Shown: positions 6,761 through 13,892, numbered from the stretch's first letter. The stretch: 32,595 nucleotides of DNA from Clostridia bacterium (GCA_017620615.1 JAGAUW010000005.1:1-32595), one strand, 5' to 3'. Numbers and translations are program-made. Notes: generated from the sequence alone by a model not told the origin.

Positions 6761-6816
6761 TAATAAAATAAGCTATAAACTTTTGCAGAAACAACTAAAG
6801 CCGTTGTCTCTTGCTA
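6735..6816 (-). ncRNA. Candidate antisense antitoxin RNA
   Basis: About 80 nt from the minus-strand promoter at 6850-6822 to the shared hairpin. It starts with AGCAAGAGACAACGGC and forms a small ACAAC/GTTGT stem-loop near its 5' end. No coding frame. It would pair with the 3' end of the toxin-like mRNA through the terminator stem. Confidence 0.55.
6786..6815 (-). repeat. Inverted repeat, right arm (toxin-like locus)
   Basis: Reverse complement of 6617-6645 with four mismatches and one extra base. It contains the 5' end of the predicted antisense RNA. Confidence 0.8.
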
Positions 6817-6821
6817 TGTTT

Positions 6822-6850
6822 ATGTTAGCACATTTGGATCAGTCTGTCAA
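6822..6850 (-). promoter_or_regulatory. Promoter of the antisense RNA
   Basis: On the minus strand, TTGACA (6850-6845), exactly 17 bp, and TAACAT (6827-6822) with TG one base upstream. No protein-coding frame lies downstream, which supports a small RNA. Confidence 0.75.
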
Positions 6851-6898
6851 GATCTAATTTTAAGGTTATTTAATGCAAGCTGTAAAGTTTTTTCCCTC

Positions 6899-6927
6899 TT
6901 GTTTTTTCTCGGGGTTTGTGTTAAAAT
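6899..6927 (+). promoter_or_regulatory. Promoter of the cytidylate kinase-like gene
   Basis: TTGTTT, 17 bp, TAAAAT, with TG-T before the -10. Transcription would start about 35 bp before the AAAAGGAGGG ribosome binding site. Confidence 0.6.
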
Positions 6928-6969
6928 ATAGAAAAAGATTTTGACACTTTCCAAAAAGGAGGGCACAAA

Positions 6970-7557
6970 ATGTCAAACCAAATAATCACAATAAGCCGTG
7001 AATTCGGAAGCGGCGGAAGGACAATTGCAAAAGAACTTTCAAAAAAGCTTGGGATACCCTGCTATGACCAGGAGATTATTGAACAGCTTTCTAAAAAAAG
7101 CGGACTTGCAAAGGAATTCATAAAAGAACGGGGCGAATATGCTACCGGAGGGAACTGGTTTACCAATGCCTTGTCAAGCAACAACTACGGCGGCTCAATT
7201 CAGGATAAGTTGTGGTTACTCCAACGGAATTTGATTCTGGAGCTTGCGGAAAAAGGACCCTGTATTTTTGTGGGCAGATGCGCTGATTACATATTGAAAG
7301 ATAGGGAAGATTGCTTTAAAGTCTTTATCCATGCGGATATGGAAAAGAGAATTGAAAGAATTGTCACCCATTATGGTGAGAGCAGTGTTGCACCTGAAAA
7401 ACGCTTGCGTGACAAGGATAAACGCAGAAAGGCGTATTATCAGCTTTATACTGATTCAGAGTGGGGCGTTGCCCAGCATTATGACATATCACTAAACAGC
7501 GGAAAGCTTGGAATAGAAAAATGTGTTGAAATCATCGCTGACCTTTATAATCAATAA
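6970..7557 (+). CDS. Cytidylate kinase-like family protein
   Basis: 195 residues, P-loop nucleoside monophosphate kinase fold. The N-terminal ITISREFGSGGRTIAKELS is the variant Walker A (GSGGRT) of the cytidylate kinase-like family; IFVGRCADYIL and the Arg/Lys-rich RLRDKDKRRKAYYQLYT form the substrate and LID segments. It is shorter than true Cmk (about 220 residues) and lacks the CMP-binding insert. The substrate is therefore uncertain: phosphoryl transfer to a nucleotide is inferred from the family. Single gene, GGAGGG ribosome binding site, with a strong terminator shared with the convergent RNase P RNA gene. Confidence 0.85.
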   Translation: MSNQIITISREFGSGGRTIAKELSKKLGIPCYDQEIIEQLSKKSGLAKEFIKERGEYATGGNWFTNALSSNNYGGSIQDKLWLLQRNLILELAEKGPCIFVGRCADYILKDREDCFKVFIHADMEKRIERIVTHYGESSVAPEKRLRDKDKRRKAYYQLYTDSEWGVAQHYDISLNSGKLGIEKCVEIIADLYNQ

Positions 7558-7562
7558 GAAAA

Positions 7563-7595
7563 AAAACACCGACCAAAGTCGGTGTTTTCATTTTT
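7563..7595. terminator. Bidirectional terminator between the kinase gene and rnpB
   Basis: AAAACACCGAC-CAAA-GTCGGTGTTTT, an 11-bp perfect stem. Plus-strand reading is followed by TTTTTTT at 7591-7597; minus-strand reading by TTTTCTT. It closes both convergent genes. Confidence 0.9.
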
Positions 7596-7601
7596 TTAAA
7601 T

Positions 7602-7944
7602 ATGGCAGATCTGTAAGCCGAGTTCTGTCATTTAAGACGATCATCTATCTAAACCTTGCATCACTGCAAGGCTCTAGCCACCTTCCACGGAGATGCCGGG
7701 CAAGCTTTGCCTCCTAATCAGGTGTTGCTCCGAGTGGGGTTTACATCACAAGCCAGTCGCCAGACTGTGGGTGAGCTCTTACCTCACCATTTCACCCTTA
7801 CCAAAAAGCTTTGGCGGTATATTTCTGTTGCACTTTCCTTGAAGTTGCCTTCACAAGGGGTTACCTTGCACCCTGCCCTGCGGAGCTCGGACTTTCCTCA
7901 CGCACAGGATTGCTCCTTGTGCCCGCGACCGTCCAATCTGCCAA
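7602..7944 (-). ncRNA. rnpB: RNase P RNA, bacterial type
   Basis: The ribozyme that trims tRNA 5' leaders. On the minus strand the RNA starts TTGGCAGATTGGACGG and contains the universally conserved GAGGAAAGTCCGAGCTCC. It carries the downstream conserved AGAACTCGGCTTACAGATC near the 3' end, which pairs back to the 5' end (P1: GGCAGAT with ATCTGCC). Length about 340 nt, normal for the family. It starts 13 bases after the serA stop codon, so it is probably partly read through from serC-serA. It ends at the shared hairpin at 7563-7588. Confidence 0.95.
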
Positions 7945-7956
7945 GATTTTCATAAA

Positions 7957-9123
7957 TTATTCGGTATAAAGTGATACCTTGATAACGCCCTCGATTGCCT
8001 TGAGGTCACTGATGATTGTGCCGTCAACCGCGCTGTGGGTGTCAATCATTGTGTAAGCCAAATCACCCTTGCTCTTGTTCATCATATTTTCAATGTTGAT
8101 GCCGTCTTTTGAAAAAATGTCGGTGATTTTTGTAATCATTGACGGTATGTTCTTATGAGCAATGGTAACACGTGAGCCGCAAACCTTTCCCATATCGCAG
8201 TTGGGGAAGTTCACTGAGTTGCGGATGTTTCCGTTTTCCAAAAAGTCTTTGAGCTCCTGAGCTGCCATAACAGCACAGTTGTCTTCGCTTTCGGGAGTTG
8301 ATGCACCAAGGTGGGGCATAACAACTACGTTTTCGCATTTTAAGAGCTCTTCTGTTGCAAAGTCGGTAACGTATGCCGCAACTGTTCCGTCTTCGAGGGC
8401 CGCAATCACTGCAGTGTCGTCAACCAATTCGCCACGTGAGAAGTTGAGGAGTCTAACACCTTTTTTAACCTTTTTGAAGAGGTCTTGATTAAACATACCC
8501 TTTGTGTCCTTTGTTGCAGGAACATGAATTGAGATATAGTCACTTTCTGCAAGGATTGTGTCAAGGTCGTTTGCTTTTTTAGCGGCACGGGTCATACTCC
8601 AAGCAGCATCAACCGAAAGATACGGGTCATAGCCAATAACGTTCATACCAAGAGCGTGAGCTGCGTTTGCAACTCTTACACCGATAGCACCAAGACCGAT
8701 GATGCCAAGGGTTTTGCCTATAATCTCGGGACCTACAAAGTTTGATTTGCCTTTTTCAACCAGCTTTCCTACCTGGTCGCCCTCGCCGATAAGAGTCTTT
8801 GCCCAGTTGATACCCTGAACAACCTTTCTTGATGCAAGAAGAAGACCTGCAATAACCAATTCCTTAACAGCGTTTGCGTTTGCACCGGGTGTGTTGAAAA
8901 CAACGATGCCGCGTTCGCTGCATTTGTCAATGGGAATATTGTTTGTGCCGGCGCCTGCACGTGCAACGGCGGAAAGACTTTCGGGAAGTTCCATTTCGTG
9001 CATATTGAAGCTTCTGAGGATTATTCCATCAGGATTTTCAACCTCGTCACCGAAGGTATATTTGTCGTCAAATACATTGAGACCGATTTTTGCAATTTTA
9101 TTTAAAGTTTGAACTTTATACAT
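7957..9123 (-). CDS. serA: D-3-phosphoglycerate dehydrogenase
   Basis: 388 residues; oxidises 3-phosphoglycerate to 3-phosphohydroxypyruvate with NAD+, the first step of serine synthesis. The Rossmann signature LGIIGLGAIGVRVA lies near residue 140, the catalytic Arg is in LLNFSRGELVD, and the catalytic His in MPHLGASTPESED. The C-terminal 70 residues (IPSMITKITDIFSKDGINI onward) form an ACT domain, the usual site of serine feedback. The chain is shorter than the 530-residue form because it lacks the intervening ASB domain. It lies 14 bases after serC on the minus strand with an AAGGAGG-like ribosome binding site, so the two are one operon. No serB is seen nearby. Confidence 0.95.
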   Translation of the reverse strand: MYKVQTLNKIAKIGLNVFDDKYTFGDEVENPDGIILRSFNMHEMELPESLSAVARAGAGTNNIPIDKCSERGIVVFNTPGANANAVKELVIAGLLLASRKVVQGINWAKTLIGEGDQVGKLVEKGKSNFVGPEIIGKTLGIIGLGAIGVRVANAAHALGMNVIGYDPYLSVDAAWSMTRAAKKANDLDTILAESDYISIHVPATKDTKGMFNQDLFKKVKKGVRLLNFSRGELVDDTAVIAALEDGTVAAYVTDFATEELLKCENVVVMPHLGASTPESEDNCAVMAAQELKDFLENGNIRNSVNFPNCDMGKVCGSRVTIAHKNIPSMITKITDIFSKDGINIENMMNKSKGDLAYTMIDTHSAVDGTIISDLKAIEGVIKVSLYTE

Positions 9124-9137
9124 TTTGAAAAGCCTCC

Positions 9138-10217
9138 TTAAGCGTTTTCTGCCTCAAATTTTTTCATAAACTCAACAAGAGCTTTTACCCCTTCTGTGGG
9201 CATAGCGTTGTAGATGCTTGCACGCATACCGCCAACCGATCTGTGTCCTTTGAGGTTTACGAAGCCTGCGTCTGCTGCTTCCTTGCAGAACTTTTTGTCA
9301 AGGTCAGCATCGCCTGTAACGAAGCAAACATTCATCATTGAACGGTATTTTTTCTCAGCTGTCGCTTTGAAGAGTTTTGAATTGTCGAGGAAATCATAAA
9401 GAAGAGCAGCTTTCTCTTCGTTTCTTTCTTTCATAGCCTCAAGTCCGCCGTTCTTCAGCGCCCATTTGTAAACAAGACCTGCAACGTAAATTGCATAGCA
9501 GGGAGGTGTGTTGTACATAGAATCGTTATCAGCCATTGTCTTGTAGTCAAGCATTGTGGGGATATCCTCGCGGGCATTTCCCATAAGGTCTTCGCGGATG
9601 ATAACAACAGTGAGACCTGCGGGAGCCATATTCTTCTGTGCACCTGCATAGATAACACCGAACTTTGTAACGTCAACGGGTTCACTTGTGATGCATGATG
9701 ACATATCAGCAACCAAAACTTTGTCACCAACGTTTGGAACTTCGGGATATTTTGTTCCGAAAATGGTGTTGTTGTAGCAAACGTGAACGTAGTCAGCGTC
9801 TTCCCTCACCATATCGGGTGTGATTTCGGGTATGTAGCTGAAGGTTTTGTCTTCGGATGTTGCAATACATTTTGCATCACCGTATTTTTTAGCTTCGTTG
9901 AAAGCTTTGCCCGAGAACTGACCTGAAACAACGTAGTCTGCTTTTCCTGTCTTCATAAGATTCAAGGGGATTGCAGCAAACTGTGTTGATGCACCGCCCT
10001 GAAGGAAGAGCACCTTGTAGTTGTCGGGGATATTCATAAGAGTTCTGAAATCTGCCTCTGTCTGTTTGATAATTTCATCATAAACAGGGGAACGGTGACT
10101 CATTTCCATAACGGACATACCTGAGCCGTTATAATTTGTCATTTCGGCTGCTGCCTGCTCAAGAACCTCAAGGGGAAGCATAGAGGGTCCTGCTGAAAAG
10201 GTGTACACTCTGTTCAT
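9138..10217 (-). CDS. serC: Phosphoserine aminotransferase
   Basis: 359 residues; converts 3-phosphohydroxypyruvate and glutamate to phosphoserine and 2-oxoglutarate, PLP-dependent, the step after SerA. Family signatures: VYTFSAGPSMLPLEVLEQA at the N-terminus, FLQGGASTQFAAIPLNL for phosphate binding, and IYAGAQKNMAPAGLTV, whose Lys forms the PLP Schiff base (near residue 195). The frame is open 9 bases further to a GTG at 10226, but that GTG lies inside the ribosome binding site AAGGAG-TGTTTTTT-ATG; the ATG at 10217 gives the normal N-terminus. First gene of serC-serA, under a consensus promoter at 10285-10257. Confidence 0.95.
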   Translation of the reverse strand: MNRVYTFSAGPSMLPLEVLEQAAAEMTNYNGSGMSVMEMSHRSPVYDEIIKQTEADFRTLMNIPDNYKVLFLQGGASTQFAAIPLNLMKTGKADYVVSGQFSGKAFNEAKKYGDAKCIATSEDKTFSYIPEITPDMVREDADYVHVCYNNTIFGTKYPEVPNVGDKVLVADMSSCITSEPVDVTKFGVIYAGAQKNMAPAGLTVVIIREDLMGNAREDIPTMLDYKTMADNDSMYNTPPCYAIYVAGLVYKWALKNGGLEAMKERNEEKAALLYDFLDNSKLFKATAEKKYRSMMNVCFVTGDADLDKKFCKEAADAGFVNLKGHRSVGGMRASIYNAMPTEGVKALVEFMKKFEAENA

Positions 10218-10256
10218 AAAAAACACTCCTTAATATTAAAAAATCGTATTGTTAAT

Positions 10257-10285
10257 AGTATATAACTTTTTCTCTCCCGCGTCAA
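10257..10285 (-). promoter_or_regulatory. Promoter of serC-serA
   Basis: On the minus strand, TTGACG (10285-10280), 17 bp, TATACT (10262-10257), about 40 bp before the serC ATG. No riboswitch-size leader, so no T-box or similar control is seen. Confidence 0.8.
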
Positions 10286-10314
10286 TAATATTTTTGATTA
10301 TTTTTTAACAAATT

Positions 10315-10677
10315 CTATCTGTGGCTCTGGCGGAAACCTTTATATATTTCATAAATACCAACTAAAAGTAGAAAAAATCCAAACATTCGCCTTAAAGTAT
10401 CGCCCTGGATAGCGGTGGCAAGAAGCGAGCCGATTATTGCCCCTGGTAGACCTGAAATGCCGAGAGTTACAGCGGTTTTTGTGACAATGTTTTTGTTTTT
10501 TATGTGGACAATAGTTGCGATTATAGCGGTGGGGATGAAATAGGTGAGATTTACTCCTTGTGCTGTTTGCTGATTGAGGCTTTCAAATATGGTAATAAGG
10601 GGTATAAGAATTGCACCGCCGCCGATTCCCATACCGCTGATTATTCCGCTGGAAAAGCCGATTAAAATGTTTATCAA
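10315..10677 (-). CDS. Half-size TSUP (TauE/SafE) transporter subunit B
   Basis: 120 residues with four predicted membrane helices, the size of one half of a standard TauE/SafE anion exporter (about 250 residues). The GxGGG signature appears as SGMGIGGGAILIPLI near residue 15, and a GAIIGSLLA glycine motif lies in the second half. It begins with TTG (10677-10675) behind a strong AGGAGGAG ribosome binding site, and follows its partner after 12 bases. The two halves presumably assemble into one transporter for sulfite, organosulfonates or another small anion; the substrate is not determinable. Confidence 0.85.
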   Translation of the reverse strand: MINILIGFSSGIISGMGIGGGAILIPLITIFESLNQQTAQGVNLTYFIPTAIIATIVHIKNKNIVTKTAVTLGISGLPGAIIGSLLATAIQGDTLRRMFGFFLLLVGIYEIYKGFRQSHR

Positions 10678-10689
10678 AGTTTCTCCTCC

Positions 10690-11046
10690 TTAAAAAATCA
10701 TTTTTGCGGCGGTGATGCAGATTACCGCACCAAAGCCGATTTTCAGCCATTTTTTCGGGATTTTTTTCAGAAATTTTGCTCCAAAAAATCCGCCCACCAC
10801 ACCGCCGATTGAAACAAAAAGCCAGATGCGGAAATCAAAAAAGCCTTTTTTTATATAGAGGAATGAACTGACGGCTGACATAATAAGGATTACGGGGATT
10901 GCTGTGGCATGGGATTTGCGTTCTTCAATTTTCAAAAACTTCTCCATCAGCGGAACCAGTACTGAGCCGCCCCCTGCCCCGAAAAGTCCGTTGAGGATCC
11001 CCGTGGCAAAGCCGATGGAGGCGGGTTTTAAATATTTTTTGAGCAT
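10690..11046 (-). CDS. Half-size TSUP (TauE/SafE) transporter subunit A
   Basis: 118 residues, four predicted helices. The TSUP half-repeat signature NGLFGAGGGSVLVPL is at about 18-32 and GGVVGGFFGAKFLKKIPKKWLK in the second half. It is the N-half equivalent of a TauE/SafE protein; the C-half equivalent is the next gene, so a usual single gene exists here as two. Ribosome binding site GGAGG, 8 bases before ATG. It lies 50 bases downstream of the Ppx/GppA gene in the same direction, so all three may share a transcript. Confidence 0.88.
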   Translation of the reverse strand: MLKKYLKPASIGFATGILNGLFGAGGGSVLVPLMEKFLKIEERKSHATAIPVILIMSAVSSFLYIKKGFFDFRIWLFVSIGGVVGGFFGAKFLKKIPKKWLKIGFGAVICITAAKMIF

Positions 11047-11096
11047 AAAAAAACCTCCAGAAACTTTTTGGATAGTTTTTGAAGGTTTTGAAAATT

Positions 11097-12020
11097 TTAT
11101 TCCTTTGCTTGCGAATTGTCAAGAAAGTCAAGGAGAAGCCCCTCTCTGACCCCTACGTCAGAAACGATAAGTTCGGGCGAATTTATGAGGGATTTCAGCT
11201 CCATAAGAGGAAGAAGTCCCGCAAAAATTATGTCGCACCGCTCTTTGCCGATGCCGTCAAAGGTGCTGCGCTTTTCGGGGGATGCCTGCTTGATTCTGTC
11301 AAAGGCTTTGTCGATTTCTTTTGAGGATATTTTGTGGTTTTTGACGGGAGTTTGACTTTTGTCTGACATATTATATTTTGCAAGGGAACGAAGTGTTCCG
11401 CCAATTCCTGCAATGGGAACATTTTGAATTTCCGAAAGCCAAGGGATTTCTGTTAGGTGCTTTTTTACAAAAGTGGTGGCTTGTTTAATAGCGTCTTCTG
11501 TTTCGCCACCCGAAAAAAACATTTCAAAAAGTGAGCGTGAACCCATAGGGATGCTTATGGCAGGTGTGAGCATTTTGCCGTTTTTGAAGGCGATAAATTC
11601 TGTGCTGCCGCCGCCGATGTCACAGATAATGGCATCTTTTATACCAAGGGAATGGCTCACTGCAAGGCAGTCAAGGCGGGCTTCTGTTTCACCGGCTATA
11701 ACTTCAATGGTTATCCCTGTGAGGTCTTTGACGGATGCAAGGAATTGCGTGCCGTTTTTTGCTTTTCGCACGGCGGCTGTGGCAACTGCACGGATGTCTG
11801 TTATGTTTTTTTGAGTAAGAATATTTTTGTATTCAATGAGTGCCTTTATGGCACGGAGCTGTGCTTCGTTTTTAAGACACATATCATCCGTCATCCCCTC
11901 GCTGAGCTTTATCATACTGCGAAAGGCCTGGGTCTGGGTAAAGGTCTTGTCGGGATTTATTTGAAACAGGCTCATTCGTATGGAGTTTGAGCCAAGGTCA
12001 ATTATTGCAATTTTCTGCAT
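11097..12020 (-). CDS. Ppx/GppA-family phosphatase
   Basis: 307 residues, the catalytic core of the exopolyphosphatase/pppGpp phosphatase family (ASKHA fold). Signatures: IAIIDLGSNSIRMSLF at the N-terminus (phosphate 1), IICDIGGGSTEFIAF near residue 125 (phosphate 2), and IAGIGGTLRSLAKY near 200. It lacks the C-terminal HD-like region of long Ppx proteins, as is common in clostridia, so it may act on polyphosphate, (p)ppGpp or both. The frame is open to 12179, but the upstream part is AT-rich and Leu/Ile/Tyr-heavy; the ATG at 12020 follows AAAGGGGAGAAG and starts the family-typical MQKIAIIDLG. Confidence 0.9.
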   Translation of the reverse strand: MQKIAIIDLGSNSIRMSLFQINPDKTFTQTQAFRSMIKLSEGMTDDMCLKNEAQLRAIKALIEYKNILTQKNITDIRAVATAAVRKAKNGTQFLASVKDLTGITIEVIAGETEARLDCLAVSHSLGIKDAIICDIGGGSTEFIAFKNGKMLTPAISIPMGSRSLFEMFFSGGETEDAIKQATTFVKKHLTEIPWLSEIQNVPIAGIGGTLRSLAKYNMSDKSQTPVKNHKISSKEIDKAFDRIKQASPEKRSTFDGIGKERCDIIFAGLLPLMELKSLINSPELIVSDVGVREGLLLDFLDNSQAKE

Positions 12021-12118
12021 TTTTGCTTCTCCCCTTTTTAAAAAAGGATTTTTGTTAATTTTAGCATAAAGAAGAATACGAGTCAATAAAAAAATAATGG
12101 GCAAACATAGGATAAATC

Positions 12119-12147
12119 TTGACAAATGGATGGTGGTATAGTATACT
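12119..12147 (+). promoter_or_regulatory. Promoter of the (now split) tRNA-Thr gene
   Basis: TTGACA, 17 bp, TATACT, ending 19 bases before the tRNA 5' end at 12167. After the integration it faces the 5' stub and then the element's own tRNA-Thr at 12319. Confidence 0.85.
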
Positions 12148-12166
12148 TTGGATGTTATATATTTTT

Positions 12167-12206
12167 GCTTGTGTAGCACAGTTGGTAGTGCAGCGCATTC
12201 GTAATG
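12167..12206 (+). pseudogene. tRNA-Thr (CGT), 5' half, interrupted by an integrated element
   Basis: 40 bases that form the acceptor 5' strand (GCTTGTG), a paired D arm (GCAC/GTGC) and the anticodon stem and loop up to GCGCATTCGTAATG. The following bases do not continue the tRNA. The matching 3' half lies at 16799-16834. Joined, they give a 76-nt tRNA with 7-bp acceptor pairing GCTTGTG/CACAAGC and anticodon CGT. The joined T-stem has one A-C mismatch, perhaps decay since the split. Confidence 0.9.
12195..12206 (+). repeat. attL core of the integrated element
   Basis: GCATTCGTAATG, identical to 16787-16798 and located in the anticodon arm of the split tRNA-Thr. CAGGTCGCA follows 24 bases later at 12231-12239; at the right end it follows after only 2 bases. 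Confidence 0.85.
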
Positions 12207-12318
12207 AGTGGAGTTGTGCTATATAATGAACAGGTCGCACCAAAAGATTGAAAAGTCAAGCACAAAACGATTGACGACCATTACATTTTAATATTAGGGG
12301 TTGCAAAACCCCATATTT

Positions 12319-12394
12319 GCTAGTGTGGCGCAGTTGGTAGCGCAATTGATTCGTAATCAATAGGCCGAGGGTTCAAGTCCCTTCACTAGCTCCA
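12319..12394 (+). tRNA. tRNA-Thr (anticodon CGT), carried by the element
   Basis: A complete 76-nt cloverleaf with encoded CCA: acceptor GCTAGTG/CACTAGC, D arm GCGC/GCGC, anticodon stem ATTGA/TCAAT around TTCGTAA, T arm GAGGG-TTCAAGT-CCCTT. It has the same anticodon as the tRNA that the element broke, but clearly differs in sequence in the acceptor, anticodon and T stems. It sits about 165 bases downstream of the old tRNA promoter with no clear promoter of its own, so it is probably transcribed from the captured one. Confidence 0.93.
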
Positions 12395-12397
12395 TTG

Positions 12398-12430
12398 CCC
12401 ACTTAACAGCAGTTGAGTGGGTATTTTGTT
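12398..12430 (+). terminator. Terminator after the element's tRNA-Thr
   Basis: CCCACTTAAC-AGCA-GTTGAGTGGG, a 10-bp stem with one G-U pair, followed by TATTTTGTT, 4 bases past the CCA end. Confidence 0.7.
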
Positions 12431-12459
12431 GCCCATACCTTGTTGCCCATTTGGGCAAC
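12428..12459. repeat. Left integrase arm-type sites (candidate)
   Basis: GTTGCCCA at 12428-12435 and 12442-12449 and its inverse TGGGCAAC at 12452-12459; the last two form the palindrome GTTGCCCATTTGGGCAAC. A near copy, ATTGCCCA, is at 12394-12401. The same octamer recurs at the other end of the element. Confidence 0.6.
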
Positions 12460-12741
12460 GGTATAATCTACCAATTATCAAAGACTTAAAAATGCGTTTT
12501 TGCTGTGTCATTCTTATATCCAGATGCATATTAAAGATTTTAATGGCACTAGAATTGCATAGAGGTTGAACAGTGGTGTATATAAGTTTGGGCATAAATC
12601 ATGACATGTGTAGGTAATTAATTAGGGGAATAATATTCTTTGGTTAAAAATTATTCAATCATACATTATTAAATAAAGATTTCTAGTACTAGGCAACATT
12701 GATAAAATAACATTCAGTATCGAATAAATTATGTATATATC
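12460..12741. other. Gene-less leader region of the element's cargo gene
   Basis: AT-rich, with no frame that looks coding on either strand; it ends at the promoter at 12742. No clear repeats or hairpins were seen beyond the arm sites to its left. Confidence 0.5.
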
Positions 12742-12770
12742 TTGTATTTGGTGGAGAAATATGGTATAAT
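12742..12770 (+). promoter_or_regulatory. Promoter of the cargo gene
   Basis: TTGTAT, 17 bp, TATAAT with TG one base upstream of the -10. Transcription would start near 12777, about 25 bases before the ATG. Confidence 0.75.
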
Positions 12771-12801
12771 AAGTCAAAATACATTGAATAAGGGTGGTTT
12801 T

Positions 12802-13791
12802 ATGGAACAATATTCTATTAAGATTGTACGTCCATCAGCAAGTGGACCTCTGAGAGTATATAAGGTTGAATTAGATGGTTTTCAGGTAGGAAAACTTGGA
12901 AGTCGCTCAGAATTAAGCATTCCAACAAGTGCAGGAAATCATACTTTATCATTTATCTGGATGGGAAAAGCAGAGAAAACAATACAGATTAATATTCCTG
13001 AAGGTCAACATATGACTTTAATAAATTCCAAATTAAATAATTGGTCTGGTAAAATTGAATTGGAAATGGGAAATCTGTCTCAAGCTACAACAACTTCTAC
13101 TGCAAAATCATTTGATAAGAATAATAATTCTGCTGTTGTAAATCAAACAAATTTGAAGAAGAAAAAACTTCATCCAGCATTGATAGTCTTGATTGTAATT
13201 ATATTCATTGGCTTTATTGCCTCGTTGGGTGATGACTCGACAGAAACTGTTGATAATAATTCAACTAATGTTCAAAATGTAGAGATGACTGATGAAGAAA
13301 AAGCACAAACTGAAATAGAAAAGGCTACAACAAAATTTTCTGAGGGAAAATATCGTGAAGCTTTAGAAATATGCAACAAGGTTACAGAAACATATCCTAA
13401 TACTGAAACAGCAAGTAATATGAACAACTACATAAAAGAGCAGTATGCACAATTCCCTCAGTATACTGCAAAGCAACTTATGGCAGAGTATGAAGCAAAT
13501 ATCGTAAATGCTGATAAGGAATACACTGACAAGGTCATGATTGTATCAGGAACTGTAAGCAGGATAGATAAAACAAATAATGACAAAAATTTATGTGTCT
13601 TGCTTAAAAGTGGTACATATTTTTATGCAGTACAGTTAAACTTTGATACATCTCAAACAGATGCGGTTTCTGCGTTAAAAGAGGGTGACAGCGTTAAAGC
13701 TATTGGTAAATGTACTGGAAAGAGTGGTAAACATTTTCTAGTATTCGATGGTGAAAATGTTATGATTAGTAACTGTTTGCTTATTGACTAA
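12802..13791 (+). CDS. Membrane-anchored cargo protein with OB-fold (tRNA_anti-like) domain
   Basis: 329 residues. An N-terminal beta-rich domain (about 1-92: YSIKIVRPSASGPLRVYKVELDG) is followed by a Ser/Thr/Asn linker, one membrane helix at about 124-142 after KKKK, an acidic linker, a short TPR-like helical pair (about 170-205, KFSEGKYREALEICNKVTETYP), and a C-terminal OB fold (about 228-325, QLMAEYEANIVNADKEY then KVMIVSGTVSRID) of the tRNA_anti-like type. The polybasic segment before the helix puts the N-domain in the cytosol and the OB domain outside. Start chosen at 12802 behind AAGGGTGG; the frame is open to 12742, but that part overlaps the promoter. Function unknown; it is the element's only evident cargo protein. 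Confidence 0.8.
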   Translation: MEQYSIKIVRPSASGPLRVYKVELDGFQVGKLGSRSELSIPTSAGNHTLSFIWMGKAEKTIQINIPEGQHMTLINSKLNNWSGKIELEMGNLSQATTTSTAKSFDKNNNSAVVNQTNLKKKKLHPALIVLIVIIFIGFIASLGDDSTETVDNNSTNVQNVEMTDEEKAQTEIEKATTKFSEGKYREALEICNKVTETYPNTETASNMNNYIKEQYAQFPQYTAKQLMAEYEANIVNADKEYTDKVMIVSGTVSRIDKTNNDKNLCVLLKSGTYFYAVQLNFDTSQTDAVSALKEGDSVKAIGKCTGKSGKHFLVFDGENVMISNCLLID

Positions 13792-13863
13792 TTTTTTTCC
13801 TACGTCATTACTGGGTTAAAGTCCATTTTGGAATTAAACAGGGAAAAATTTTCTTTCTACCTA

Positions 13864-13892
13864 TTGCGTTTAAGACAGATTTATGTTATAAT
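13864..13892 (+). promoter_or_regulatory. Promoter of the element's candidate RNA
   Basis: TTGCGT, 17 bp, TATAAT with TG-T before the -10. The next protein start is 490 bases away and a terminator lies in between, so it drives a non-coding transcript. Confidence 0.7.

Larger units (their letters stand above)
6614..6765 (+). ncRNA. Candidate type I toxin mRNA with structured leader
   Basis: From the promoter at 6579-6607 to the hairpin at 6733-6760. The leader folds GAAAC/GTTTC around a GC-rich loop (6624-6643). A second stem, CACCCC-GTGAAAA-GGGGGTG (about 6647-6665), covers the purine-rich ribosome binding site of the 20-codon frame. Sequestered translation signals are the usual way such toxin mRNAs stay silent. 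Confidence 0.55.

Noticed and set aside
7523..7955. Plus-strand frames of 64 and 99 codons after the cytidylate kinase-like gene
   Set aside because: They lie antisense to RNase P RNA, whose conserved bases explain the sequence.
12297..12312. GGGGTT-GCAA-AACCCC hairpin just before the element's tRNA-Thr as a terminator
   Set aside because: Short stem without a T-run; if it terminated, the tRNA would have no promoter. More likely a processing or spacer structure.
12061..12595. Minus-strand frames around the tRNA-Thr stub and the element tRNA
   Set aside because: They read through tRNA sequences and a tRNA promoter on the opposite strand.
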